Shown: positions 54,278 through 62,750, numbered from the stretch's first letter. The stretch: 62,801 nucleotides of DNA from Bacillota bacterium (GCA_023444095.1 JAEZRP010000038.1:1-62801); one strand, 5' to 3'. A program made the numbers and translations. Notes: generated by a model not told the origin, from the letters alone.

Positions 54278-55061
54278 GACTGTGAAGCTTGCGATCAGGC
54301 TGATGGCGTTCGCGCTGGTTTCGGCGCTGATGCTGGCCGTCGTGAACGGACTGACGAAGGATACGATCGCCAAAAACGAGCGCGACACCGTGAACGCGGC
54401 GCGTGCGGCGGTTCTGGGCGATTACGACTTTGAACAGGTCGAAACGGATTTGACGGGGTATCCGACCATCGTGAGCGTGTATGCGGGCACGGACGGCGAC
54501 AGGATCGTGGGCTATGTCTATGAGCTTCAATCGCAGGGTTTCGCGGGACCCGTCTCGATGTCCCTGGGCGTCGACGCCTCCGGCACCATCGTCGGATTGA
54601 ACGTGACAAACCACATGGAGACAAAGGGACTCGGCTCCGCCGACGAAGGCCCGTTCCTCCAGTCCTTCCTCGGGTTGAGCGCGGTCGGGGCGACCTCCGG
54701 CGGCGCTGCGGCCGAACCGACGGCGAACGAGACGACCGGCGCGACTGCCGAGCAGACGGCGGAGGCGACGACGGACGCGACCACCGGTGCGACTGCCGAG
54801 CAGACGGCGGAGGCGACCACGGACGCGGCGACCGGTGCGACTGCCGAGCAGGCGGCAGAAGCGACCACGGGCGCGACGACGGATTCGAGCACCGGCGCGA
54901 CGGCTGAGGCCGCCTCGGACCAAGTTGCGGGTACGGCGGTCGCGGACGTCGACGGCATGACGGGCGCCACCTACTCCACGAACGCGGTGAAGAACAGCGT
55001 CGCCGAGGCGCTTCTGCATTTCGCGGCGAATTACCTCGGCGGGGAGGCGAGCGCGCAGTGA
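54270..55061 (+). CDS. rnfG: Rnf complex subunit RnfG with repeat-rich insert
   Basis: The 263-aa subunit has one N-terminal membrane helix (residues 8-28) and an extracytoplasmic FMN-binding domain; covalent FMN is expected on T234 in DGMTGATYS. The conserved NHMETKGLG is at 113-122. An insert of about 85 residues (139-223) rich in A, T, E and G, absent from ordinary RnfG, separates it from the FMN site. The insert contains five further [D/N/E]-x-x-T-G-A-T motifs, ending at T159, T175, T191, T203 and T211. ApbE, which would attach FMN, is not in the window. Confidence 0.94.
   Translation: MRETVKLAIRLMAFALVSALMLAVVNGLTKDTIAKNERDTVNAARAAVLGDYDFEQVETDLTGYPTIVSVYAGTDGDRIVGYVYELQSQGFAGPVSMSLGVDASGTIVGLNVTNHMETKGLGSADEGPFLQSFLGLSAVGATSGGAAAEPTANETTGATAEQTAEATTDATTGATAEQTAEATTDAATGATAEQAAEATTGATTDSSTGATAEAASDQVAGTAVADVDGMTGATYSTNAVKNSVAEALLHFAANYLGGEASAQ
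54741..54884 (+). repeat. 48-bp tandem repeat (3 units) inside rnfG
   Basis: Units begin at 54741, 54789 and 54837 with GCGACTGCCGAGCAG. Units 1 and 2 differ at only three of 48 positions; the third is more diverged. Each unit encodes 16 residues and keeps frame, so copy number can change without frameshift. Confidence 0.9.
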
Positions 55062-55669
55062 ACGGAAACGACTTGAAGCGCGTCTTCCTGAACGGCATTT
55101 TTGACGAGAACCCAACGTTCCGGCTGGTTCTGGGCATGTGTCCGACGCTTGCGATCACGTATCAGGCGTCAAACGGGATCGGCATGGGCCTTGCGACCAC
55201 GTTCGTGCTCGTGTGCTCGAACCTCGTCATCTCACTTCTCAGAAAGGCCATCCCGGAGAAGATCCGGATTCCGGCGTTCATCATCATCATCGCGACGTTC
55301 GTCTCGATCGTCGAGATGGTCATGCACGCCTATTTCCCGGCGCTCTACAAGACGCTCGGTGTATTTATTTCGCTGATCGTCGTCAACTGTATTATCTTCG
55401 CGCGCGCGGAGGCGTTCGCGTTCGTGAATCCCCCGCTCAAAAGCGCCGCGGACGGGCTTGGCATGGGCCTGGGCTTTACGCTGGCGATCACGCTCCTCGC
55501 CTGCGTGCGCGAGCTTCTCGGCAACGGCACTATCTTCGGCGCGCACTTCATGCCCGCGGGCTACGAGCCCATGCTGTTCGCGACGTCCCCGGCGGGTGGG
55601 TTCGTGATCCTGGGCCTCACGCTGGCCATCGTGAACGCGATCTCGAAGCGAAAGGAGGCCGCGCAATGA
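55058..55669 (+). CDS. rnfE: Rnf complex subunit RnfE
   Basis: The 203-aa six-helix membrane subunit is homologous to RnfA in inverted topology. Typical segments are LVLGMCPTLAIT, VNCIIFARAEAFA and ELLGNGTIFG. The start GTG overlaps the rnfG stop (GTGA), and the stop overlaps rnfA (ATGA). Confidence 0.96.
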   Translation: MNGNDLKRVFLNGIFDENPTFRLVLGMCPTLAITYQASNGIGMGLATTFVLVCSNLVISLLRKAIPEKIRIPAFIIIIATFVSIVEMVMHAYFPALYKTLGVFISLIVVNCIIFARAEAFAFVNPPLKSAADGLGMGLGFTLAITLLACVRELLGNGTIFGAHFMPAGYEPMLFATSPAGGFVILGLTLAIVNAISKRKEAAQ

Positions 55670-56235
55670 ACCTCTTTCTGATCTTCATCGGGTCCCTCCT
55701 CGTCAACAACTTCGTCATGAACCGGTTCTACGGAACCTGCCCCTTCCTCGGCGTCTCGAAGAAGGTGGAGACGGCGTTCGGCATGGGCATGGCGGTCATC
55801 TTCGTCATCACCGTCGCGTCCGTCGTCACCTACTTTGTGAGGATGCTCCTCGTGGCGTTCGAACTCGAATACATGCAGACGATCGCCTTCATCCTCGTAA
55901 TCGCGGTGCTCGTGCAGGTCGTGGAGTCGGTCCTTAAGAAAATGAGTCCTTCTCTCTATCAGGCGCTGGGCGTGTATCTGCCGCTCATCACCACCAACTG
56001 CGCCGTGCTTGCCGCGACCATCATGAACGTGGACGAGGGCTACAACCTCGTCGAGTCCGCTGTGAACGGCTTCGCCGCCTCCGCCGGGTTCATGCTCGCG
56101 ATCGTGCTGTTCGCGGGCATCCGGGAGCGGATGGAGCTTTCCGACATGCCAGACTGGATGAAGGGATTCCCCGGTGCGCTGATTTCCGCGGGCCTGATGG
56201 CCGTGGCATTTTCCGGCTTCGCCGGGCTGATTTAG
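55666..56235 (+). CDS. rnfA: Rnf complex subunit RnfA
   Basis: The 189-aa six-helix subunit has LVNNFVMNRFYGTCPFLGVSKK near the N-terminus and LPLITTNCAVLAA in the middle. The two cysteines are those that hold the intramembrane iron-sulfur cluster shared with RnfE. Coupled to rnfE by an ATGA overlap. Confidence 0.97.
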   Translation: MNLFLIFIGSLLVNNFVMNRFYGTCPFLGVSKKVETAFGMGMAVIFVITVASVVTYFVRMLLVAFELEYMQTIAFILVIAVLVQVVESVLKKMSPSLYQALGVYLPLITTNCAVLAATIMNVDEGYNLVESAVNGFAASAGFMLAIVLFAGIRERMELSDMPDWMKGFPGALISAGLMAVAFSGFAGLI

Positions 56236-56245
56236 GGAGGATACG

Positions 56246-57256
56246 ATGGACGCAAAATCCATTTTGCTCGCCGCCGGGCTCATCGGCGCCATGGGCCTCG
56301 TTTTCGGCGTTCTGCTCGCCGTCGTGAGCAGGATCTTTGCCGTCAAGGAGGATCCGCGCAAGGTTCTGGTGCGCGAGGCGCTTCCCGGCGCAAACTGCGG
56401 CGGCTGCGGCTACGCGGGCTGCGACGCGTACGCGCAGGCGGTTGCCGAGGGAAAGGCCGACGTCTCCCTCTGCGGCGTGGCGGGTCCCAAGGGCGCGGCG
56501 AAGATCGCAGACATCATGGGAAAGAATGTGGTCGAGAAGGAGCGCAGGGTCGCGTTCGTGCGCTGCAACGGCAGTCTCGACAAGTGCAAGATCCGGTTTG
56601 ATTACAAGGGCATCGAGACCTGCCGCGCGGCGAATGTCGCTGGTGCGGGTGACAAGGCTTGCCAGTACGCTTGCCTGGGTTACGGCGATTGCGTTCTGGC
56701 CTGCAAGTTCGACGCCATCAAAGTGCTGGACGGCCGGCTCGTAGAAATTGATCCGGAAAAGTGCGTCGCCTGCGGCGCGTGCATCAACACATGCCCCCGG
56801 TCGGTCATCCAGATGGTTCCTGAAAAGCACCCAGTCGTTCGCGCATGCTCCGCCATGGAGCGCGGCAAGGTGGTGCGGGACAACTGCACGGCGGGTTGCA
56901 TCGGCTGTGGAAAGTGCGCCAGGACCTGCAAATTTGGGGCAATCACCATGGAGAACGACCTGCCCGTCATCGACTATGAAAAGTGCGTGGGCTGCATGCA
57001 GTGTGCCGACGGTTGTCCCACGGGCGCGCTCGAGCCGAACGAGGCGCTCCGCAAGCACGCCATCATCCACCATCCGGAGTGCACGGGTTGCGGCGAGTGC
57101 AAGAAGGTCTGCCAGTTCTCGGCCATCGCGGGCGAGGAGGGCGAGAAGCACTCGGTCATCGAGTGGAACTGCGTCGGCTGCGGCGCGTGCGAGAGGGTTT
57201 GCCCGCACGGGTGCATCGAGATGCTCCCCGGCGGTGCTTACGGAAAGAAGAAGTAA
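56246..57256 (+). CDS. rnfB: Rnf complex subunit RnfB, multi-cluster form
   Basis: The 336-aa ferredoxin-oxidising subunit has an N-terminal helix and the [4Fe-4S] motif C51-C54-C59-C76. Six further ferredoxin-type cysteine motifs follow (starting near residues 139, 173, 218, 247, 279 and 309). That gives seven candidate clusters against three in the short proteobacterial form; long clostridial RnfB proteins also carry extra clusters. Last rnf gene; a GNAT gene starts at the base after its stop. Confidence 0.96.
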   Translation: MDAKSILLAAGLIGAMGLVFGVLLAVVSRIFAVKEDPRKVLVREALPGANCGGCGYAGCDAYAQAVAEGKADVSLCGVAGPKGAAKIADIMGKNVVEKERRVAFVRCNGSLDKCKIRFDYKGIETCRAANVAGAGDKACQYACLGYGDCVLACKFDAIKVLDGRLVEIDPEKCVACGACINTCPRSVIQMVPEKHPVVRACSAMERGKVVRDNCTAGCIGCGKCARTCKFGAITMENDLPVIDYEKCVGCMQCADGCPTGALEPNEALRKHAIIHHPECTGCGECKKVCQFSAIAGEEGEKHSVIEWNCVGCGACERVCPHGCIEMLPGGAYGKKK

Positions 57257-58084
57257 GTGGGCGGTATCGAGGTCAGACGGGCGACGGAGGACGACGTCCC
57301 GGAAATCGTTCGGATCGAGGCGGGCGAGCAAGGCCCGTGGGGAGAGCCGGATTCGTGCCGCCGCTGGACAGCTCGGCGGCTCGCGCGCGGATTTTACATC
57401 CGGATCGCGTTTCTGGACGGCGAACCGGCAGGTCACGCGGAATGGATCGAATCCGACGAGCCGAGCGGGCGGACGTTCTATCTGGGCGCGTTGCAGGTGC
57501 GAAAAGACCTCCAGCGCTCCGGCGTGGGCCGAGCGATGCTCGCGGACGGCGCTGCGGAGGCGATGCGGCGCGGCTGCCCGACGCTGTCCACCATGCCCGA
57601 CCTGACGACGGGCTCCGACGCGTTCTACGCAAAATGCGGGTTCGTCAAGGCGCGCGCTGGCGCGCTGATCGAGGTCCACGCGCGCGAAATGGGCGTTCCG
57701 CTGTCGGAGATTTCCGCGATCCCCGAATCCGATGTGCGCGAAAAGCGTTTCGTCGCGGGGTTGTATCAATTTTCTTCCCGGCACATGCATGAGGTGGCGT
57801 TTTGCCCGCCGGAGGGGGACGACAGGATCGTGCGCTCTGCGGAGGTCCCGGGCGGGCGCGTGGCGCTCATGCGGTTTCCGGATCAGACGTGCGCGGACGC
57901 GCTGGCGTGGGGCGATTTTTCCGCGCCGGAGGCGCTCGCGGCGTGCCTGACGTTCGCAGCGCGAACCGGAGTTGCGCGCGTGGCGTTCGTGTTTGACGCG
58001 GCGGAGGGCGACGCCGTGCGTGCGCTCGGGCTGGGCGAATGCAAGGACTACCCGGATTTTGAGGTGATCAAGCGGCTCGGCTGA
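57257..58084 (+). CDS. GNAT-family acetyltransferase-like protein
   Basis: The 275-aa protein has a GNAT core in its first half, with the acetyl-CoA loop LQVRKDLQRSGVGRAML near residue 76. The second half (about residues 145-275) is a degenerate GNAT-like or other domain. It starts with GTG directly after the rnfB stop, so it depends on rnf transcription and perhaps on coupled translation. The substrate is unknown. Confidence 0.78.
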   Translation: MGGIEVRRATEDDVPEIVRIEAGEQGPWGEPDSCRRWTARRLARGFYIRIAFLDGEPAGHAEWIESDEPSGRTFYLGALQVRKDLQRSGVGRAMLADGAAEAMRRGCPTLSTMPDLTTGSDAFYAKCGFVKARAGALIEVHAREMGVPLSEISAIPESDVREKRFVAGLYQFSSRHMHEVAFCPPEGDDRIVRSAEVPGGRVALMRFPDQTCADALAWGDFSAPEALAACLTFAARTGVARVAFVFDAAEGDAVRALGLGECKDYPDFEVIKRLG

Positions 58085-58104
58085 CCGGGCGAAAGGATAT
58101 GCGT

Positions 58105-59511
58105 ATGAGAGCGTTCATGGACGAGAATTTTCTTTTAACCACAGAAACCGCGCGCAGGCTCTACCACGATTTCGCCGAGAGGATGCCGATCATCGACTAC
58201 CACTGCCATCTCTCGCCGCGCGAGATCGCGGAGAATGTCGGCTTTCGCAACATCGGGCATTTGATGCTCGGCGGAGACCACTACAAGTGGCGCGCCATGG
58301 CGGCCTACGGAATTCCGGACGAGCTCATTCGCGGGGACGTCGACGACTACGCGCGCTTCAAGGCGTACGCGAAGGCGATGCCGTACATGATCGGGAACCC
58401 GCTCTACCACTGGACGCACCTGGAGCTCAAGCGGGTGTTCGGGATCGAGGCGGTTCTCTCCGAAAAGACGGCGGACGAGGTCTGGGAAAAGGCGAACGCC
58501 ATGCTCGCGACGGAGGACTTCCGAGCGAAGCGGCTCATCGAGAAGTTCAACGTGAAGCTCATCTGCACCACCGACGATCCCATCGACAGCCTCGAATGGC
58601 ATGAGATGATCGCAAACGACGCGGACTTCCGCGTGAAGGTGCTGCCCGCATTCCGGCCCGACAAGGCCGTCAACGTCGACAAGGCGGGCTTCGCGGATTA
58701 CGCCTCGAAACTCTCCGCCGCCTCGGGCGTCGGGATTCAAAAGACCTCGGACGTGATCCAGGCGCTCGAGAAGCGCGTCGAGTACTTCCATGCGCGCGGC
58801 GCGCGCATTTCCGACCACGGGCTCGACCGGATCGCCTATGCGGACGTGGACATGGAAAAGGCCGACCGCGCGCTCGAGACGGCGCTCGCGGGCGGCACGC
58901 CCTGCGCGGAGTGTGCGGAGCACTACAAGGCGGCGCTTCTGATCGCCCTGGGCGGCATGTACGCGCGACGCGGCTGGACGCAGCAGTACCACCTGAACGC
59001 GCTTCGGAACAACAACACCGCGATGTTCCAAAAGCACGGTCCGGACACGGGCTTCGATTCCATCAACGACGAGCTGGCCGCGGTCAAGCTCTCCCGGCTC
59101 ATGGACGCGCAGGAGCGCGTCGGGATGCTGCCCAAGACCATCCTCTACAGCCTGAATCCCGCCGCGAACGCGGCACTCGCGGCCATGGCGGGCAACTTCC
59201 AGTCCGCCGACGCGCCCGGCAAGATACAGTTCGGAAGCGCGTGGTGGTTCCTCGACCAGCGGGACGGCATGACCGAGCAGCTCAAGACGCTCGCGTCCAT
59301 CGGGCTTCTCTCGACCTTCGTCGGCATGCTCACCGACTCGCGCTCGTTCGTGAGCTATCCGCGTCACGAGTACTTCCGGCGCATCCTGTGCGAAGTGATC
59401 GGTAGCTGGGTCGAGAACGGCGAGTATCCCGAGGACTACGAAACCCTCGGCGAAATCGTGCGCGGCATCTGCTTTGAGAACGCGAAGAACTATTTCGGGG
59501 TGAAACTATGA
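58105..59511 (+). CDS. uxaC: glucuronate isomerase
   Basis: The 468-aa amidohydrolase-fold enzyme interconverts glucuronate/fructuronate and galacturonate/tagaturonate. The metal site starts with PIIDYHCHLSP near residue 30. Other family stretches are ICTTDDPIDSLEWH and NNNTAMFQKHGPDTGFDSI. I chose ATG 58105 (AAAGGA seven bases upstream) over 58099. The stop overlaps kdgF as ATGA. Confidence 0.97.
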   Translation: MRAFMDENFLLTTETARRLYHDFAERMPIIDYHCHLSPREIAENVGFRNIGHLMLGGDHYKWRAMAAYGIPDELIRGDVDDYARFKAYAKAMPYMIGNPLYHWTHLELKRVFGIEAVLSEKTADEVWEKANAMLATEDFRAKRLIEKFNVKLICTTDDPIDSLEWHEMIANDADFRVKVLPAFRPDKAVNVDKAGFADYASKLSAASGVGIQKTSDVIQALEKRVEYFHARGARISDHGLDRIAYADVDMEKADRALETALAGGTPCAECAEHYKAALLIALGGMYARRGWTQQYHLNALRNNNTAMFQKHGPDTGFDSINDELAAVKLSRLMDAQERVGMLPKTILYSLNPAANAALAAMAGNFQSADAPGKIQFGSAWWFLDQRDGMTEQLKTLASIGLLSTFVGMLTDSRSFVSYPRHEYFRRILCEVIGSWVENGEYPEDYETLGEIVRGICFENAKNYFGVKL

Positions 59512-59840
59512 GAGCGAACGTCGTCAGGTACGCGGACATCGCCGCGAAGGATCTCGGCGGCGGCGTCACCCGCAAGGTTCTGAGCCGCACGCCCGACATG
59601 ATGGTCGTCGAGGTCGCCTTCGAGCAGGGCGGCGTCGGCGCGGCGCACGTACACCCGCACGTCCAGAGCACCTACGTGATTCGCGGCGCCTTTGAGTTCA
59701 CCATCGACGGCGAGAAGGTCGTCGTCCGCCAGGGCGACACCATCACCTTCGAATCCAACGCTTTGCACGCCACCCTCTGCCTGGAGGAAGGTGCGCTCCT
59801 CGACGTGTTCGCGCCGTGGCGGGAGGACTTTTTGGGGTAA
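59508..59840 (+). CDS. kdgF: cupin, KdgF-like uronate-linearising protein
   Basis: The 110-aa single-domain cupin has the metal motif AAHVHPHVQSTYVIRG and the second motif GDTITFESNALHATLCLEEG. KdgF opens unsaturated uronates from pectin or alginate breakdown. Direct coupling to uxaC supports a uronate role, though small cupins are hard to assign by sequence alone. Confidence 0.8.
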   Translation: MRANVVRYADIAAKDLGGGVTRKVLSRTPDMMVVEVAFEQGGVGAAHVHPHVQSTYVIRGAFEFTIDGEKVVVRQGDTITFESNALHATLCLEEGALLDVFAPWREDFLG

Positions 59841-59849
59841 GGGGCACGC

Positions 59850-60058
59850 CGAGTGCGCAGTCAGCGGCCTCCCACTGAAGGGAGTTTTTCCCTTGAGAAT
59901 CCCGTGCCAGGAGAAAACGTTTCACATGCGCGTCGTCGCCCCGGGGTTGAAACCCCGGGGCGACGCGCTTTTTGGAGTCAATCCGGCCGTTTTCGGGGAT
60001 TCATATCAAAAGTTCGGTCGTCCGGGAACGGACCCCGAGCGACCGACGGATACAGACT
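59850..60058. repeat. composite intergenic hairpin element, copy 4 (two core hairpins)
   Basis: Between convergent genes lie a CTGAAGGGA/TCCCTTGAG unit and two core hairpins. One is a perfect 15-bp CGTCGCCCCGGGGTT/AACCCCGGGGCGACG followed by GCGCTTTTT (59934-59970), which is terminator-like for uxaC-kdgF. The other is TTCGGTCGTCCGGG facing CCCCGAGCGACCGA (60014-60045); on the minus strand it is followed by ACTTTT and is terminator-like for trmD. Confidence 0.65.
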
Positions 60059-60097
60059 CTATTTCTCCCAGCGTGGGACCCTGAAGTGTGCCAGCTC

Positions 60098-60880
60098 TTA
60101 CGCGGGGGGCTCAGGAGGCGGAGCCTCCCGGCACAACCCCTCCCGACCCAACTCCTTCCGGTGCAATCCTTCCACGTAAGCCCTGTCCGCCTTTGTGAGC
60201 TCCGCCGCCTCCAGCAGGTCGGGGCGGTTTTGGAGGGTGACTTCGAGCGCTTTCTCGCGCTGCCACTTGCGGATGTTGGCGTGATGGCCCGAGAGCAGGA
60301 CCTCGGGGGCCTCGAGTCCGCGAAATTCGCGGGGTCGGGTGTACTGGGGATATTCGAGAAGGCCGGTCGTGAAGCTCTCGTCCTCGGAAGAATCCGCCGC
60401 ACCCAGCACGCCGGGGATGAGCCGCGAGACGGCGTCGATGAGAACAAGCGCCGCGAGTTCGCCGCCGGTGAGAACGTAGTCGCCGATGGAGAGTTCCTCG
60501 TCGATGCACAGGTCGATGGCGCGCTGGTCGACGCCCTCATAGTGGCCGCACAGGATCATGAGCTCGCCGCACCTTGAGAGTTCCTCGACGATCTTCTGGT
60601 CGAGCCTGCGCCCGCGCGGGGACATGTAGATGCGCCGCCCGGAAAAATCCGGAGGCATGTTCGCTTCGAAGGCGGAAACGATGGGCTGGGCGAGCATGAC
60701 CATGCCCGCGCCGCCGCCGAAGGGATAGTCGTCGGTGTTTCTGTGCTTGTTCTCGGCGTATGCGCGGATGTCGATGAGCTCGACCGATATGTGCCCCGCC
60801 TCCACGGCGCGGCCCAGAATCGATTCCGCGAGCATCGGCCGGAGCATATCCGGGAAGATGGTAAAGACCTTAATCCTCAT
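60098..60880 (-). CDS. trmD: tRNA (guanine-37-N1)-methyltransferase
   Basis: The 260-aa SPOUT methyltransferase methylates G37 of tRNAs. It begins with MRIKVFTIFPDML and has DYPFGGGAGMVM and the trefoil-knot segment YVLTGGELAALVLIDAVSR. It overlaps rimM by 11 bases. The usual next gene, rplS, is not present downstream: only convergent genes follow. Confidence 0.98.
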   Translation of the reverse strand: MRIKVFTIFPDMLRPMLAESILGRAVEAGHISVELIDIRAYAENKHRNTDDYPFGGGAGMVMLAQPIVSAFEANMPPDFSGRRIYMSPRGRRLDQKIVEELSRCGELMILCGHYEGVDQRAIDLCIDEELSIGDYVLTGGELAALVLIDAVSRLIPGVLGAADSSEDESFTTGLLEYPQYTRPREFRGLEAPEVLLSGHHANIRKWQREKALEVTLQNRPDLLEAAELTKADRAYVEGLHRKELGREGLCREAPPPEPPA

Positions 60881-61400
60881 CTTCGTACACCGCTACCTCG
60901 GCCATGCGCGCCGCAACCAGCACGATGACGCCCGCGTCGAGATCGACCGATTTCACGACCGACTTGAGCGCCGGGACGAGCACGTCGCCGCGCGGACCCT
61001 TGAAGATGTAGACGTCGTTCCCGCCCGGCTGCAGGACGTCCGCGAGCACGCCGATCTCGCGTCCCTCATCGTCGACGCCCCGAAGCCCGACGAGGTCGCA
61101 GAGGAACGTCTCGTCCTCGGAAAGCTCGATGGCGTGCGCGCGGTCGACATACAATAACGTGCCGCGCAGCTTTTCCGCCTGTTCGCGGTCGGTCACGCCG
61201 TCCAGGTTGATAAACGCCGCGTCGCCCGTCACGCGGTTGACCGTAAGCCGCACGCGTTCGTAGGCATCCGCGCGCTTCACATACGCCTCGGTCATACCCT
61301 CGAAGCGGTACGGGTCGGCGGTAATGGGGCGCACCTTCAGTTCGCCGCGCACGCCCTGCGGCTTTGTGATCTCGCCGATCATGAGGTATTCAGGCTTCAT
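60870..61400 (-). CDS. rimM: 16S rRNA processing protein RimM
   Basis: The 176-aa protein has the N-terminal RimM domain (IGEITKPQGVRGELKVRP) and a C-terminal PRC-barrel (DLVGLRGVDDEGREIG). It assists maturation of the 30S head with S19. Between khpA and rimM an extra phosphatase-like gene is present. Confidence 0.96.
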   Translation of the reverse strand: MKPEYLMIGEITKPQGVRGELKVRPITADPYRFEGMTEAYVKRADAYERVRLTVNRVTGDAAFINLDGVTDREQAEKLRGTLLYVDRAHAIELSEDETFLCDLVGLRGVDDEGREIGVLADVLQPGGNDVYIFKGPRGDVLVPALKSVVKSVDLDAGVIVLVAARMAEVAVYEDED

Positions 61401-61403
61401 GGC

Positions 61404-62165
61404 TTACTCCATTTCGAGTTCGATTGACAGCGGGTAGTGGTCGGACAGATAGATGCCGTCGCGCGCGTCGTTCCAGACGCCGAGCGGGGAAAGCGCCCGA
61501 AATCCCCGGCTCATGATGTAGTCGATGCGCGGTTCCGCGGACCTGCCGTAGTTGTGGTAGCTGTTTGGAAGGCCGTCCGTGTGGTCGGTCAGCTTTAAAA
61601 CCTCGTCCCCGAGGAACGCGTTCACGGGCAAGGAGCCGGGATAGGCGTTGAAGTCGCCCGTCAGGATGAGCGGCATCTCGCGCCGCGCGAGCCTTTCGCG
61701 CATGAGGGAGATGACCTGTCGGGCGCCTAGCACGCGCGCGCCCTCCGACATGTGGTCGAGGTGCGTGTTGAACACGTAAAACGGCCTTGCCGATCCAAGC
61801 GGCAAAACCGTCGCGCGCGTCACGATGCGCGGACAGTCGGACTGCTCCTCGTATCTTGAGCCGGGCACGTCCGGGGTGGGGGAGAGCCATTCGGTCTCGA
61901 GGCCGATCAGCTCGAATCCGTCCTTCCGGATCGCCACCGGATTATGCTCGTCGTCGTAGCGCTCGCCGCGCCCGCAGCCCATGAGCTCGTAGTCCATGAG
62001 GTGCCTTTTCATGAAATCGAACACGTGCGGGCGGCACTCCTGAAAGCACAGGATGTCCGGACGCTCCGACTCTATCTTCTGAAGGATCGCCCCCGCGCGA
62101 TGGGAAAACGCGTTGATGCCGTCGTGAGGCGTGTCGTAGCGGATGTTGAAGGTGACGATTTTCAT
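61404..62165 (-). CDS. endonuclease/exonuclease/phosphatase-family protein
   Basis: The 253-aa protein has the EEP fold: MKIVTFNIRYDT, CFQECRPHVFDFM (catalytic-site Glu), FNTHLDHMSEGAR, LTGDFNAYPGS (Asp, Asn) and SDHYPLSIELE (Asp-His). Secreted and cytoplasmic members include nucleases and phosphodiesterases; this one has no signal peptide. ATG 62165 lies after GAGG. Its place inside the rpsP-rimM-trmD operon is unusual. Confidence 0.88.
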   Translation of the reverse strand: MKIVTFNIRYDTPHDGINAFSHRAGAILQKIESERPDILCFQECRPHVFDFMKRHLMDYELMGCGRGERYDDEHNPVAIRKDGFELIGLETEWLSPTPDVPGSRYEEQSDCPRIVTRATVLPLGSARPFYVFNTHLDHMSEGARVLGARQVISLMRERLARREMPLILTGDFNAYPGSLPVNAFLGDEVLKLTDHTDGLPNSYHNYGRSAEPRIDYIMSRGFRALSPLGVWNDARDGIYLSDHYPLSIELEME

Positions 62166-62223
62166 AACTGCCTCGCAAGAAAAGCCCGGCATCGCGAGGC
62201 GCGCACCGGGCCTGTATTCTGGC

Positions 62224-62451
62224 TTATACGATTTCGACGAAGACCGGCTTCTCACTCTTGGCGGACGCCGCCTTGACCACCGTGCGGATGGCCTTCGCGA
62301 TGCGCCCCTGACGGCCGATCACCTTGCCCATGTCCTCCGGGTCGACGCGCAGCTCGATCGTGATCTTGTCCGCTTCGATGACCTCACGGACGTCCACGCT
62401 GTCGGGCTTTTCAACCAGCGACCGGGCGATAAACCTGACGAGTTCCACCAT
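62224..62451 (-). CDS. khpA: KH-domain RNA-binding protein KhpA
   Basis: The 75-aa protein is a single KH domain with the GxxG loop in DMGKVIGRQGRIAKAIRT. It is the YlqC/KhpA type, which pairs with KhpB in Firmicutes and sits after rpsP in many genomes. Confidence 0.95.
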   Translation of the reverse strand: MVELVRFIARSLVEKPDSVDVREVIEADKITIELRVDPEDMGKVIGRQGRIAKAIRTVVKAASAKSEKPVFVEIV

Positions 62452-62691
62452 TTACAGGACGCCGCCCTTCTTGAGAAGGCCCCGCACGGTGTCCGTCGGC
62501 TGTGCGCCGTTGCCAAGCCAGTACTTGGCGCGCTCGCCGTCGACCTTGAGATCCACCGGCTCCGTGAGGGGATTGTAGTAGCCGATCTCCTCAATGAACC
62601 GACCGTCGCGCGCGTTGCGGCTGTCGGTCACCACGAGGCGGTAGAAGGGAGCCTTTTTCATGCCCATTCTCTTAAGACGAATCTTGACCAT
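62452..62691 (-). CDS. rpsP: 30S ribosomal protein S16
   Basis: The 79-aa protein is full-length S16 (VKIRLKRMGMKKAPFYRLVV; IGYYNPLTEP). AGGAGG precedes the ATG. It heads the rpsP-khpA-EEP-rimM-trmD operon; the bases upstream to the window edge hold no confident promoter. Confidence 0.98.
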   Translation of the reverse strand: MVKIRLKRMGMKKAPFYRLVVTDSRNARDGRFIEEIGYYNPLTEPVDLKVDGERAKYWLGNGAQPTDTVRGLLKKGGVL

Positions 62692-62750
62692 TTGGAATTC
62701 CTCCTGAATGTGTGTATATAATTGCGGGGTGTTCCCGGAATTATCTGTGG

